DNA of 64,000 bases, taken from positions 2,539,501-2,603,500 of the forward strand of contig CP073746.1 of NCBI GenBank assembly GCA_024397995.1, given 5' to 3'. Positions 56,140 to 64,000 of the stretch are shown in pieces (the first letter of the stretch is position 1; each line of letters begins with the position of its first letter). The notes under the pieces are model-generated. The model did no database searches, was not told the origin of the DNA, and saw only the letters and a list, made by a program, of their open reading frames with translations. Source of the stretch: a bacterium SCSIO 12827 (GTDB lineage: Bacteria; Pseudomonadota; Alphaproteobacteria; Rhodospirillales; Casp-alpha2). A program made the position numbers and the translations under genes.

Positions 56140-59100
56140 TCAGTTGATGGCGCTGAGCGGGTCTTTTTCCAGACGCTCGCGGTAGGCCGTCAGGAAGGAT
56201 TTGAAGTTCTGCGCCACAGCGACCCGTTCCTTGACGCTTTCCGGCGAGATCAGGCCGAGGGCCGGACGCGCCGCGATCAGATCGAAGGCCTTCGCCATAT
56301 CAGTCTCGGCCATGGCAGCGCCGAAGTTGTCACGGATACGGGCAAGGCCGCGTTCATTACCGCTGAGCGTCATCGCCGTCGCCAGATTGAGCATGTAGCG
56401 CGCCTGTTTACGGTTGAGCTTTTCACCACGGCGGGCACCGCTTGCCGTCACGACGCGCTGCAGGGACTGGGCCGCGTCATTCCAATTGCCCATGGTCCAG
56501 TAGATTTCCGAACGCAGGAGTTCACCGTCCATGGACTGATCCGGCTCCAGCAATGCCAGCCCGTCGGCATAACGCTGCTGTCCCATCAGGGCCTGAACGA
56601 GAAGATGATTGCGCTGTTGTGCAAGGTCGGCGTTCAAGCCGTCCGCAGCGGTCGCCCGGATCACCCGTTCGGCGTCCGCATGCTTGCGTGCCAGAAGGTG
56701 GATCAGGCCAAGGCGCGCGCCGACGCGTGCCCGGTCGGCACCTTGCAGACGAAATTTGATCTGGCCTTCCAGCAGCGCCGCCGCCTGATCCAGCAGGTCG
56801 ACCCCGACAAGGCGGTCGGCGAGTTTTTGAATCATGGTATCGCCGCGCGAGCCGGCGGGGGTCAGTTCCTTGAATTCCTCATAGATGGCGATCGCCGTGA
56901 CCGGTTTCAGGGCATTGGCCTTGTCCTCCAGATAGAGGGCATTGAAGGTGTCCGACATTTCCTTGGTCACAGCTTTTGCATCCGGATGGTCGCGGAAATG
57001 GGTCGCGGCCTGGCGCAAGGTCTGCAGCGCCTCGCGGTATTTATCCTGTTCCAGGTAGAGCGCTCCCAGGCGGCGCAAAAGATCGAATTCACGATTGTCG
57101 CCGCGCCAGGCGAAGCGCTGTTTTTCAAGTTCTTCCGTCGCTTCACGCTTGGTCATGCGGTCAAGACGCAGCAGAAGTTCAACGCGCGTCCGCGCCGCGC
57201 GGAAACGGGCCAGCCGATCAGGGCTGTCCATGACCTCTTCCCACAGCGAAACAGCGCCGTCGAAATCGCCTTCCAGTTCCGCCAAACGTCCTTGCACGAA
57301 CTTGATCTTGGCTTCCTGGCTCGGGCTGGGACCATCGGCCAGCAGCGTGGAAATCAATGTTTCTGCCGTGCGCACGTCGCCGATTTCCACCACCGCCTCG
57401 GCGACGATGGTTAATAATCGGAACCGGAGCGCGCGGGGATAAGGACGGGCAATTGAGCCCGACCGGCGCAACTCGATGGAGGCCCCGTTCAGGTCACCGC
57501 GCGCGGCCTGGATGATCGCGCGCCAGAATTCGCCCTCGTCACTGCCGTTTAGTGCCGCGTTATACAGATCCTTCTCCGCCTCGGGCAGGCGGCCCAGAAG
57601 AAACTGAGCGCCGCCATGCAGCAGCAGCCATTCGCGATCCTGAGCCAGCGACGGCTGCACCTCAAGGGCATGGGCCAGAACGCCCAAGGCTTCCGCGCCA
57701 TAGGCATTGGCAAAGTAAAACCGGGCCAGGTTCATGCGTGCTTCCCGCTGCCCGGCCTTGGGCGCCACGGCAAGAGCCTGTTCCAAAATCGCGCGGGTCT
57801 GCAGGATCGCAGCGTCGTTTGGCGTGTCCCATTTCTCAAGATCCAGGACACGGACCAGGGGCCGCATCGCCGACATCCGTGCACTTGCCGCCATTTCCTG
57901 GGACACCGGCGAGAACTTCAGCGGGAACGTGGGCGCCGCGCTGGCGATTTCCACGCCCTGACGCAGCGAGCGCACACGCACATCATCGATACGCGGCGTC
58001 ACCACGACGCCCTGGATGGAGGGTAGAATTTCGAACTGAGGATAGGCGTAGGTTCCGGCCACGCCATGGCCAAGCGGAATACCCGGCACGACCAGCATAT
58101 TGTCGGCGACGATGGGATCGGTCAGCGGGATCACCTTGCCGGGTTCTGGCAGCGGCATGAAGATGCGGGCCCCGATGGGGGAATCCGGCTGGGCCTGGAC
58201 TTCCAGCGGAATCTTGGGCGTCGCTTCCTGGGTTCGGAAATCGATCAACCAAGCCAACCCGGCCCGACGCATGGACGGATTGACGTCCTTGGGCGTGGTC
58301 ATGCGCAGAACGGTGGCCTGGGGAATGTAGACCTGCTGCAGTGTCGAAATGACGGCGCCCCCGGCTTCTTGCAAGGCGGGAACGTTGACATTGGTGCGCT
58401 TGTCGAACACCAGCCACAGAAATCCGTTACGCCGGAATGCCGCGGCGGCGACGGGCTCTTCCCAGTCGAAACGCAGGGTTACCGTCCCTTCGTCACCTTT
58501 GGCCACGGACAATTGCGCACTCGGCGCCGGCCCGGGGGCCGGGGCTTGGGCCGCAGCGTTGCCGGTGGCCTGCCCCGACGCCTGGGCGGTTGCCGTGCGC
58601 GGCGGTTGCGCGGGCGCGGCGCCAGGGGCCGTTGCCGTGGCTTGGGCCGGCGGGGTCAAAAGCAGCGGCTGACCAGCGGGCGGGGACTTCTGCGCAGCGC
58701 CCTGGGGAAGTTGCTGTGCGGCCCGGGTCGCCGTGCCCCCCGCAGCGTGTGCGGTTTTGGCAGTGGCAGCGGGGGCCGATGGTTTCTGGAGAGGCGGCTG
58801 CGGCAGGGCCTGGGCGGCAACGGCTGGCTTGGCCGGTACGGTGGCGACCGGCGGCACGGGATCCGTCGCCGGAGAGGCCGGTTTGGCATCAGCAGCCTGG
58901 GGAGTGGCCGGGGCCTTGCCGCCGCCGGGCACGCTCACCTGCGCCGGAACGGCAACCGGGTCCTGCCAGGGTGCGGGTTCGCGGACGTCCAGGGCGATCT
59001 TGTTCCCGGCATAGAAATCACGCACGGTGGAGCGCGGCGGCACGGCGATCACCGAAACCGTGCGCCCGCCCTCCGTGGCGGAGCGAATGCCGCCGACGAA

Positions 59101-59367
59101 CAGCGGCGGGTTACGGTTGAGGTCGGCGTCGTCGATCTGCGCCGCCGCCTCAAAGATCACGGTGACAAGGCCGCCGTCCTTGGTGAGCTTATAAGGCACC
59201 TTGGTGGGCCAATCGAACACGACGCGGGTAAAGGTGGCATGAGCACCGGCGCGCACGTTGACCTGAACCGCATCTTGCGCGCGGGCTTCTTCCAAAGGCG
59301 CCAAGCACAGGCCCCAGGCCAGAACCACGGCCATCAGGGCCGTGCCAAGAATCCGGCGAACGGTCAT
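56140..59367 (-). CDS. Large envelope TPR protein with AMIN-like domains
   Basis: The 1075-residue protein has a signal peptide (MTVRRILGTALMAVVLAWGL..., cut after ARA near 30). Residues 30-135 and about 290-400 look like two beta-rich AMIN-like domains (ATFTRVVFDWPTKVPYKLTK; GTVTLRFDWEEPVAAAAFRR), separated by a 150-residue Ala/Pro/Gln linker. From about 540 to 1050 the protein is made of tetratricopeptide-like helical repeats. It probably sits in the periplasm. Its ATG overlaps the stop of motB by 4 bases (ATGA), so it is translated together with it, and the AMIN domains may bind peptidoglycan next to the stator. Function is inferred only from context. Confidence 0.85.
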   Translation of the reverse strand: MTVRRILGTALMAVVLAWGLCLAPLEEARAQDAVQVNVRAGAHATFTRVVFDWPTKVPYKLTKDGGLVTVIFEAAAQIDDADLNRNPPLFVGGIRSATEGGRTVSVIAVPPRSTVRDFYAGNKIALDVREPAPWQDPVAVPAQVSVPGGGKAPATPQAADAKPASPATDPVPPVATVPAKPAVAAQALPQPPLQKPSAPAATAKTAHAAGGTATRAAQQLPQGAAQKSPPAGQPLLLTPPAQATATAPGAAPAQPPRTATAQASGQATGNAAAQAPAPGPAPSAQLSVAKGDEGTVTLRFDWEEPVAAAAFRRNGFLWLVFDKRTNVNVPALQEAGGAVISTLQQVYIPQATVLRMTTPKDVNPSMRRAGLAWLIDFRTQEATPKIPLEVQAQPDSPIGARIFMPLPEPGKVIPLTDPIVADNMLVVPGIPLGHGVAGTYAYPQFEILPSIQGVVVTPRIDDVRVRSLRQGVEIASAAPTFPLKFSPVSQEMAASARMSAMRPLVRVLDLEKWDTPNDAAILQTRAILEQALAVAPKAGQREARMNLARFYFANAYGAEALGVLAHALEVQPSLAQDREWLLLHGGAQFLLGRLPEAEKDLYNAALNGSDEGEFWRAIIQAARGDLNGASIELRRSGSIARPYPRALRFRLLTIVAEAVVEIGDVRTAETLISTLLADGPSPSQEAKIKFVQGRLAELEGDFDGAVSLWEEVMDSPDRLARFRAARTRVELLLRLDRMTKREATEELEKQRFAWRGDNREFDLLRRLGALYLEQDKYREALQTLRQAATHFRDHPDAKAVTKEMSDTFNALYLEDKANALKPVTAIAIYEEFKELTPAGSRGDTMIQKLADRLVGVDLLDQAAALLEGQIKFRLQGADRARVGARLGLIHLLARKHADAERVIRATAADGLNADLAQQRNHLLVQALMGQQRYADGLALLEPDQSMDGELLRSEIYWTMGNWNDAAQSLQRVVTASGARRGEKLNRKQARYMLNLATAMTLSGNERGLARIRDNFGAAMAETDMAKAFDLIAARPALGLISPESVKERVAVAQNFKSFLTAYRERLEKDPLSAIN

Positions 59368-60086
59368 CGCAGCCCCCCCGACGTCGGGAACACGACAATG
59401 TCGACGCGCCGCCCCATCAACTGGCGCTGGGCCGGCGGCATGGGCGGCAATTGGTCATAACGGCTGTCCGAATATCCGAAAGCGACGATGGGTTCGGCGT
59501 AGCCGGCAGCACGCAGTTGGTTGGCAACGGCGGCGGCGCGGGCGGTCGACAGTTCCCAGTTGGAGGCATAGTCGCCACCAGCCACCGGCGACGGGTCGGA
59601 ATGGCCGTTGACGCCCAACTGGTTGGCGACGGTGCTGAGCGCCCCGCCCAAGCGGAACAAGGCGGCGCGCGCGCGGTCTGTCATGACCGCACGTCCTGCC
59701 TCAAACAGCAAATCCCCAGGCAAGGCCAGGACCAATCTGTCCTCCAACCGCATGAACTGCGTTTGCTTAAGCAATTCATCGCTATCAATCTTTTCCCGCA
59801 GCACGGATGTTAGATAATCCAGGTTAATGGCGCGTTTACGAAACACCGTCGCGATGTTGTGCGTGGCGGTCGAGGAAATGGGCGTTTTCACCTGTTCCGG
59901 GGCCAGGCTTTGCGACAGGGAATCAATCACATTGTCCCAGCGGTCCAGCTTGACGTTGGACATGGAGAACAGCATGACGAAGAAGGTCAGCATCAACGAC
60001 ACCAAGTCCGTGAACGTCAGCAGCCACATCTGCGACGCCTTGTGATCGCGTTCCAAATCCCGTTCGGAGCGTCTTGGCAACAGCAT
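59364..60086 (-). CDS. MotB-type stator protein
   Basis: The 240-residue protein has one N-terminal helix WLLTFTDLVSLMLTFFVMLF with D27 in the position of the proton-binding aspartate of MotB, and a C-terminal OmpA-like peptidoglycan-binding domain (GHSDPSPVAGGDYASNWELS, RVDIVVFP). The protein fits flagellar stator use. A MotA gene is not visible in the window. It starts 8 bases after the MotB-like partner and overlaps the TPR protein gene. Confidence 0.87.
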   Translation of the reverse strand: MLLPRRSERDLERDHKASQMWLLTFTDLVSLMLTFFVMLFSMSNVKLDRWDNVIDSLSQSLAPEQVKTPISSTATHNIATVFRKRAINLDYLTSVLREKIDSDELLKQTQFMRLEDRLVLALPGDLLFEAGRAVMTDRARAALFRLGGALSTVANQLGVNGHSDPSPVAGGDYASNWELSTARAAAVANQLRAAGYAEPIVAFGYSDSRYDQLPPMPPAQRQLMGRRVDIVVFPTSGGLR

Positions 60087-60094
60087 GGCGCCCC

Positions 60095-60787
60095 CTACTC
60101 CTCACCATCGCCGTCGAGGCGCAACCGGGTTTCCGCTTCGCGGCGGATGTAAAACCACATGGTGACATCACTGGGGTCACCCGGCTCAATCCCGATGGCG
60201 ATGGAATCCGGCGGCAGACCGCGTTGCGCCATTTCCCGCGCAAAAGCCCCTGCCCGTGCCAGTTCCAGGGTCTGTGACTGAGGCAGACCGCCGTCGGCGC
60301 GAACACGTGATCCGATAATGAATTCCAGATCGAAGCGCAGACCCGGCGGGCGCCCGCTGGCCGCCGCGACAATGCGGTCGAGAAGTTCAAACTGCGACGG
60401 CAAGATGCGTGCCGCATTCTCGGCAAACAGGGTGCTGGCGGGGATTTGAACCTGCATCAGGCGCCCGGGATGGACGACCTTCACCTGGGCCACCTGCAGG
60501 GCGGCAGCGAAGATGTCGGTGACCGTTTCCTGGTATTGCTGCCCAGCGATCAAATCCCCTTCCTTGGACTTGAAACGCGTCGGATCCGTGGACGGCGGCA
60601 CGATCGAGGTAAAGGTCGACGTCAGACTGTCCATCACCGACTTGGTCTTGACCTCCTCCAGGGTGGAAATGGTCACCAACAGGATGAAAAACGCCAGAAC
60701 CAACAGGAACAGCGACAGGAACAGCGCGGGCGTATTGGGCCCGCGCGCGGTATCCGGGATCGGCGGTAGGAAATCACGTTCAGCCAT
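60095..60787 (-). CDS. MotB/OmpA-like protein lacking the stator aspartate
   Basis: The 230-residue protein has a single N-terminal helix (PALFLSLFLLVLAFFILLVT, residues 20-39) and an OmpA-like C-terminal part (FDLEFIIGSRVRADGGLPQS, then ELARAGAFAREMAQRGLPPD). No acidic residue lies within the helix, so it cannot carry protons like MotB. The second half keeps the OmpA fold only in outline. It is encoded just before motB and may be a structural stator partner. The ATG has no very strong ribosome site. Confidence 0.82.
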   Translation of the reverse strand: MAERDFLPPIPDTARGPNTPALFLSLFLLVLAFFILLVTISTLEEVKTKSVMDSLTSTFTSIVPPSTDPTRFKSKEGDLIAGQQYQETVTDIFAAALQVAQVKVVHPGRLMQVQIPASTLFAENAARILPSQFELLDRIVAAASGRPPGLRFDLEFIIGSRVRADGGLPQSQTLELARAGAFAREMAQRGLPPDSIAIGIEPGDPSDVTMWFYIRREAETRLRLDGDGEE

Positions 60788-60856
60788 GCCGGGATTCTAG
60801 CAGAAATCTGGTAAAGACGGCCTTACCAAAACCCCCGCAAATGCCGGCAAGATGGA

Positions 60857-61522
60857 TCAGTCGAAACTGTTCAGAAGGGCGTCGATATCGGCCTGCGACA
60901 TCGCCGCCTCTTTCTTCTGCGGGCCATGTAGAAGGTCTTCATCCGCCGGAATGGCTTCCTCTACCGGGGCCTCTTCCGTCTTCGGATTGGCCGCCTTGTA
61001 CTTGGCGATCTCGTCTCCGAAGGCGTTAAGCAGCGCATCGACCTTTTCCTCGATGTGCTGCAGGGCGCCGACCACCTTGGTGATCCGCTGGCCGGTAATA
61101 TCCTGAAACCCGCAAGCTTCGTAAATCTTGGTGGTTGCGTCCATCAGACGCTCGGAATTCTTGCCCTTGAGCTTGGACATCACCTCCTCGATCTCGCCGA
61201 CGGCATCCATGATCGAGTTGGTTGCTTCCGCCGTCGCTTCGACGATGGCATCCAGTTCATCCGCCGCCTTGGGAAGGAATTCGTCCTTCACTTCGTCCGG
61301 GCGCAGGGCGGCGATGTCGGATTTGGCCTCGGAAATGAAGCGCGACAGGCTTTCCAGCTCCTCGTAGAGCCTGACATCGACGGCGGACAGGTCTCCTTGC
61401 ATGGTGGTGAGGATCGCCTCCACCACTTCTGCAATCTCTTCGACCTTGACCGAGCCGCCAGGTTCCCTTCCAAGTTCCTGAAGACGTGTGGCCAACTCGG
61501 GATCGACCGAGTCTGTCGCCAT
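60857..61522 (-). CDS. cheZ: CheZ-like phosphatase, second paralogue
   Basis: The 221-residue helical protein carries FQDITGQ with QDITGQ at residues 140-145 (D141 and Q145), like the first paralogue at 35381-35911. It has about 40 extra N-terminal residues and a longer linker ending in MSQADIDALLNSFD, which resembles the CheY-binding peptide of FliM (LSQ-x-EIDALL) and that of E. coli CheZ. ATG 61522 was chosen because AAGGAGA precedes it. Ten bases after cheY; the pair forms a CheY/CheZ unit in a stator and switch operon. Confidence 0.92.
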   Translation of the reverse strand: MATDSVDPELATRLQELGREPGGSVKVEEIAEVVEAILTTMQGDLSAVDVRLYEELESLSRFISEAKSDIAALRPDEVKDEFLPKAADELDAIVEATAEATNSIMDAVGEIEEVMSKLKGKNSERLMDATTKIYEACGFQDITGQRITKVVGALQHIEEKVDALLNAFGDEIAKYKAANPKTEEAPVEEAIPADEDLLHGPQKKEAAMSQADIDALLNSFD

Positions 61523-61532
61523 AACGGTCTCC

Positions 61533-61919
61533 TTAGAACTCGCCAAGGACGCTGATCAGCTTGCCTTTGAGCGTTTCTGCGTTGAACGGCTTGACGATAT
61601 AGTTGGAAACGCCCGCTTCCTTAGCCGCGATCACGTTTTCAGACTTACTTTCCGCCGTGATCATGACGAACGGGATGTGCTTCAACTTTTCATCCGCACG
61701 GACTTCGCGCAGCAGCTGAATCCCGGTCATGGGCTCCATGTTCCAGTCGGAGATGATCAAGCCGAACGCCTTCGCCCGAAGCTTTTTGAGTGCTTCTGAG
61801 CCGTCGGACGCTTCATCAATGTTCTTGAAATTCAACTGGCGCAATAGGTTGCGCAGAATCCTGAGCATGGTTTGGTAATCATCCACGATCAGGACGTTCA
61901 TATTCAGGTCGACAGCCAT
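61533..61919 (-). CDS. cheY: Chemotaxis response regulator CheY
   Basis: The 128-residue single receiver has the acidic pair D13-D14, phospho-acceptor D58 (LIISDWNMEPM), T88 (MITAE) and K110 (YIVKPF). Phospho-CheY binds FliM and changes rotation. It is coupled with cheZ downstream and lies 127 bases after the MotE-like gene, so it could have its own promoter. Confidence 0.97.
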   Translation of the reverse strand: MAVDLNMNVLIVDDYQTMLRILRNLLRQLNFKNIDEASDGSEALKKLRAKAFGLIISDWNMEPMTGIQLLREVRADEKLKHIPFVMITAESKSENVIAAKEAGVSNYIVKPFNAETLKGKLISVLGEF

Positions 61920-62046
61920 CTGTTACTCCGTGCTTTGCGCATGGGAATTTATGATTATAGCCCCAGTAACCGGCAGTTTATTCATGGCTGGGGGCAGAGC
62001 AAGCCTTTTTAAGGCGATAGGTCCATAGTCATAGGCAGGAAATGCC

Positions 62047-62802
62047 CTAATTTCCCTGGTCCAGACCTTCGCGCGGCAGCGACCGGAGGTCGCGCAGTTG
62101 CACCGTCACCTCACGCGCTTTCTCGGGATTCATCTTGGCCATCACGGGGGCCAGCTTGCGTTCCTTCATGCGCTGGGCGACTTCCAGCAGGGTATCCATC
62201 TCAAGGTCCTCGAAAATCCGCGCCGCTTCTTTGGGCTTCATGCTCTCGTAGATCTTGACGAGGCTTTCCATTTTCGTTTCCTGCTGCTCGTCGAACACCT
62301 TGATGCGGCCATTGATTTCCGCTTGCAGGTTCTTCAATTCGGCGATCTTGCGGTCAATGCGGGCTTCGGCGGCGGCAAGCATACCCTGACGGACCTGAAG
62401 TTCCTGTTCACGGGCCTCGATCTCGCGCCGGCGGTCGGCCAAGTTCTGCAGCAGGTCGATTTCCTGCGGCGTCAGCAGCGTCGGATCATCGGTAATCAGC
62501 TTGGAAGCGGCCGGATCGCCCGGCGGCGGGGCGGCGACGGCGTTCGGATCGGCTGCACCTGGTACGGCGGCTTGCTCGGCGGCGGGCGCCTCACCGGGCT
62601 GCGCCGGAGCCGGTTCCGCAGCCGGCGGCTGGGCGGCGGCGGGTGGCGTTTCCGTCTGGGCTTCCGCCGCACCCGCAACCTGGATGGCATCCTTCTTCAG
62701 GCCGTCCACGCTGTTCCAGATATCACCGATTTTCACGGTCAACAGCATCGACGCCACAAAGATCGTCACCGGCAAAAAGCGGAATTTGCTAAAGGGGTTC
62801 AT
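62047..62802 (-). CDS. MotE-like flagellar protein (MgtE N-domain type)
   Basis: The 251-residue protein has one N-terminal membrane helix (RFLPVTIFVASMLLTVKIG), an Ala/Pro linker to about residue 110, a coiled coil (about 120-190) and the C-terminal domain ESMKPKEAARIFEDLEMDTLLEVAQRMKERKLAPVMAKMNPEKARE, an MgtE-like domain as in MotE, the chaperone for MotC in Sinorhizobium. It likely stabilises periplasmic or membrane motor parts. It is the third gene after fliM. Confidence 0.88.
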   Translation of the reverse strand: MNPFSKFRFLPVTIFVASMLLTVKIGDIWNSVDGLKKDAIQVAGAAEAQTETPPAAAQPPAAEPAPAQPGEAPAAEQAAVPGAADPNAVAAPPPGDPAASKLITDDPTLLTPQEIDLLQNLADRRREIEAREQELQVRQGMLAAAEARIDRKIAELKNLQAEINGRIKVFDEQQETKMESLVKIYESMKPKEAARIFEDLEMDTLLEVAQRMKERKLAPVMAKMNPEKAREVTVQLRDLRSLPREGLDQGN

Positions 62803-62873
62803 TCAAGCGTCCGTCGGGTCCATGTCCGCCCCGTGTAAATCGGGGCCTTTCAGGGGCAATTCGATACCCGGCC

Positions 62874-63404
62874 TTAGTTGGCCGAGCGGATGGCTTTCAA
62901 CAAGGCGCGTTCCGCTTCCGAGCGGGGCGTGGGTTTCTTGCCGCCGACCGACGGCGCGGGGTCTCCGGCATCGGCATTCCGCGCACCACGGGCCGCCGCG
63001 ACCTTGGGCGCGGGGCGCTGTTGGCGGACGGGCTCGACGGCCTCAAGCGGGTCAGCTGTTTCGGCATCGCCGCCGGCCACGTATTCGTCCCGGGCAATGC
63101 GCACATTTTCTTCCAAACGATCGGCGGCGATGGTCCCGCGGTCTACCAGGAACACCAGATCGTCCCGCAGGCTTTCCGCCTTGGCCAGCTGATCCTGCAG
63201 CGCGTCGGAGGCAATGCGCAAGTCACCGATACTGGAGGTCGCGCGGGTCGTCGCATCGTTGAAGGTGGCGGCCAGCTTTTCCATCTGCTCGCGGTTGCCG
63301 CGGAAGCGGGTCAGCCGCCGGTTCAGGATCACCGAATACCAGATCATGACCACCAGCAGGAGGGCCAGAATGATTTCAAGCGTCAAGGAAAAGGAAAAGT
63401 TCAC
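62874..63404 (-). CDS. DUF6468-type membrane protein
   Basis: The 176-residue protein has one N-terminal membrane helix (SLTLEIILALLLVVMIWYSV), a helical middle (EQMEKLAATFNDATTRATSS) and an Ala/Pro-rich tail. This is the alphaproteobacterial DUF6468 family that follows fliM; its function is unknown. The membrane anchor and coiled coil suit a motor accessory role. Confidence 0.82.
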   Translation of the reverse strand: MNFSFSLTLEIILALLLVVMIWYSVILNRRLTRFRGNREQMEKLAATFNDATTRATSSIGDLRIASDALQDQLAKAESLRDDLVFLVDRGTIAADRLEENVRIARDEYVAGGDAETADPLEAVEPVRQQRPAPKVAAARGARNADAGDPAPSVGGKKPTPRSEAERALLKAIRSAN

Positions 63405-63529
63405 GGTCTTGTCTCTCCATCCCCTGGGTAACGGTCCGTTCCAAACGGGGGAACCGGGGTTGTTCGCTGCGGCCAGTCTATGCCCGAGGTTCTGAACGAA
63501 ATGCTAACCGCGGGCGTTAAAATTCGCGG

Positions 63530-64000
63530 TCAGGACGTCTTGGGCGCGCGGTCGATACGGTCTTCGATGCGCACCGCGATGCGCCCGCCCTTGCGGCCCA
63601 TGCGGCCGATATAAAGGGGCACGTTGCCGCAGGACAGCATGACCGGGCTGTCCGGCGTCGCGTTGAGCATCATCTGCGAGCCTTCCTGAAGGTCAAACAC
63701 CTTCTGCAGGCTGACGACCTGCTGGTCGATGACCGCTTCCAAGTCAACCTCGGTCATCCACAATTCTTCGGCCAGGTGGGTTTCCCAGATCGAATCCCGG
63801 CCGAATTTTTCGCCCATGAACATCTGCAGCAGCAGTTCGCGGACCGGCTCCAGGGTCGCGTAGGGCAGCAGCAGTTCCAGGCGCCCGCCGCGGTCTTCCA
63901 TGTCGATGCGCAGGCGCGTCACGATGGCGGCGTTGGACGGCCGGGAAATCGTCGCGAAGCGCGGGTTCGTTTCCAGACGGTCGAAACGGAAGGTTACGGG
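63530..64000 (-). CDS. fliM: Flagellar switch protein FliM, N-terminal part cut by window edge
   Basis: The visible 156 codons (start of the gene lies beyond 64000) are the C-terminal half of FliM: DRLETNPRFATISRPSNAAI, the middle-domain end LLLPYATLEPVRELLLQMFM, and the SpoA (FliN-like) domain with VPLYIGRMGRKGGRIAVRIE. FliM is the C-ring protein that binds phospho-CheY. It is the most upstream visible gene of the motility operon that continues to the TPR protein. Confidence 0.93.
   Translation of the reverse strand, partial: PVTFRFDRLETNPRFATISRPSNAAIVTRLRIDMEDRGGRLELLLPYATLEPVRELLLQMFMGEKFGRDSIWETHLAEELWMTEVDLEAVIDQQVVSLQKVFDLQEGSQMMLNATPDSPVMLSCGNVPLYIGRMGRKGGRIAVRIEDRIDRAPKTS

Overview
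The window is GC-rich (about 60 to 65 percent by eye), densely coded chromosomal DNA from an alphaproteobacterium, most likely of the Rhodospirillales (Azospirillum, Magnetospirillum and Thalassospira relatives). The evidence is the three-gene proton-translocating transhydrogenase (split PntA), a CckA-type hybrid kinase, an alphaproteobacterial GAAC-N7-GAAC SOS box before recA, a CtrA-type TTAA-N7-TTAA site in a flagellar control region, COQ9 and ABC1/UbiB-type ubiquinone proteins, and a flagellar gene order (flgB-flgC-fliE-fliQ-fliR-flhB, with fliO-fliP divergent) typical of the group. No insertion sequence, phage gene, CRISPR array, tRNA or rRNA was seen.

Left part (1-18.5 kb): a truncated hypothetical gene; COQ9 and peptide deformylase (overlapping genes); rpsU with a clear terminator; a Maf-like flagellin glycosylation protein carrying an SEC-C zinc tail; the pntAA-pntAB-pntB operon; a gamma-glutamyltransferase-like gene coupled to an acetyltransferase; RidA coupled to a class III cyclase-like protein; YbjQ; an ABC1 kinase; an alpha/beta hydrolase; oligoendopeptidase F; a long-chain acyl-CoA synthetase; and a second acetyltransferase.

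Middle part (18.5-45 kb): nitroreductase, fluoroacetate-dehalogenase-like hydrolase, UDP-glucuronate epimerase, fused indolepyruvate ferredoxin oxidoreductase, then the most unusual locus: a 1113-residue secreted protein (four Cys modules, a helical middle and two six-bladed tectonin propellers) followed by a GAF-LytTR regulator. After it come an AEC transporter, pyruvate kinase, an unrecognised 430-residue protein, a small basic protein translationally coupled to the MeaB GTPase, a first CheZ, a secreted cyclophilin, a CoxE-like VWA protein, a YdhR-like protein, an MscS channel, a zinc-ribbon membrane protein, a MoxR ATPase, alaS and recA. Between recA and alaS lies a terminator that has been tandemly duplicated with a 42-bp period.

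Right part (45-64 kb): cckA; the minus-strand flgBC-fliEQR-flhB cluster; the divergent flhX-(104 aa)-fliO-fliP cluster, with a CtrA-type box and a palindrome in the shared control region; a FecR-domain protein; an AraC regulator divergent from a peroxiredoxin-like protein; then a second motility operon on the minus strand: fliM (cut by the window edge), a DUF6468-type membrane protein, a MotE-like protein, cheY, a second cheZ, a MotB-like protein without the stator aspartate, a MotB with it, and a 1075-residue envelope TPR protein overlapping motB by 4 bp. In this reading CckA (via CtrA) sets flagellar gene timing, CheY and the two CheZ paralogues tune motor switching at FliM, and the MotB pair, MotE and the TPR protein form or assemble the stator.
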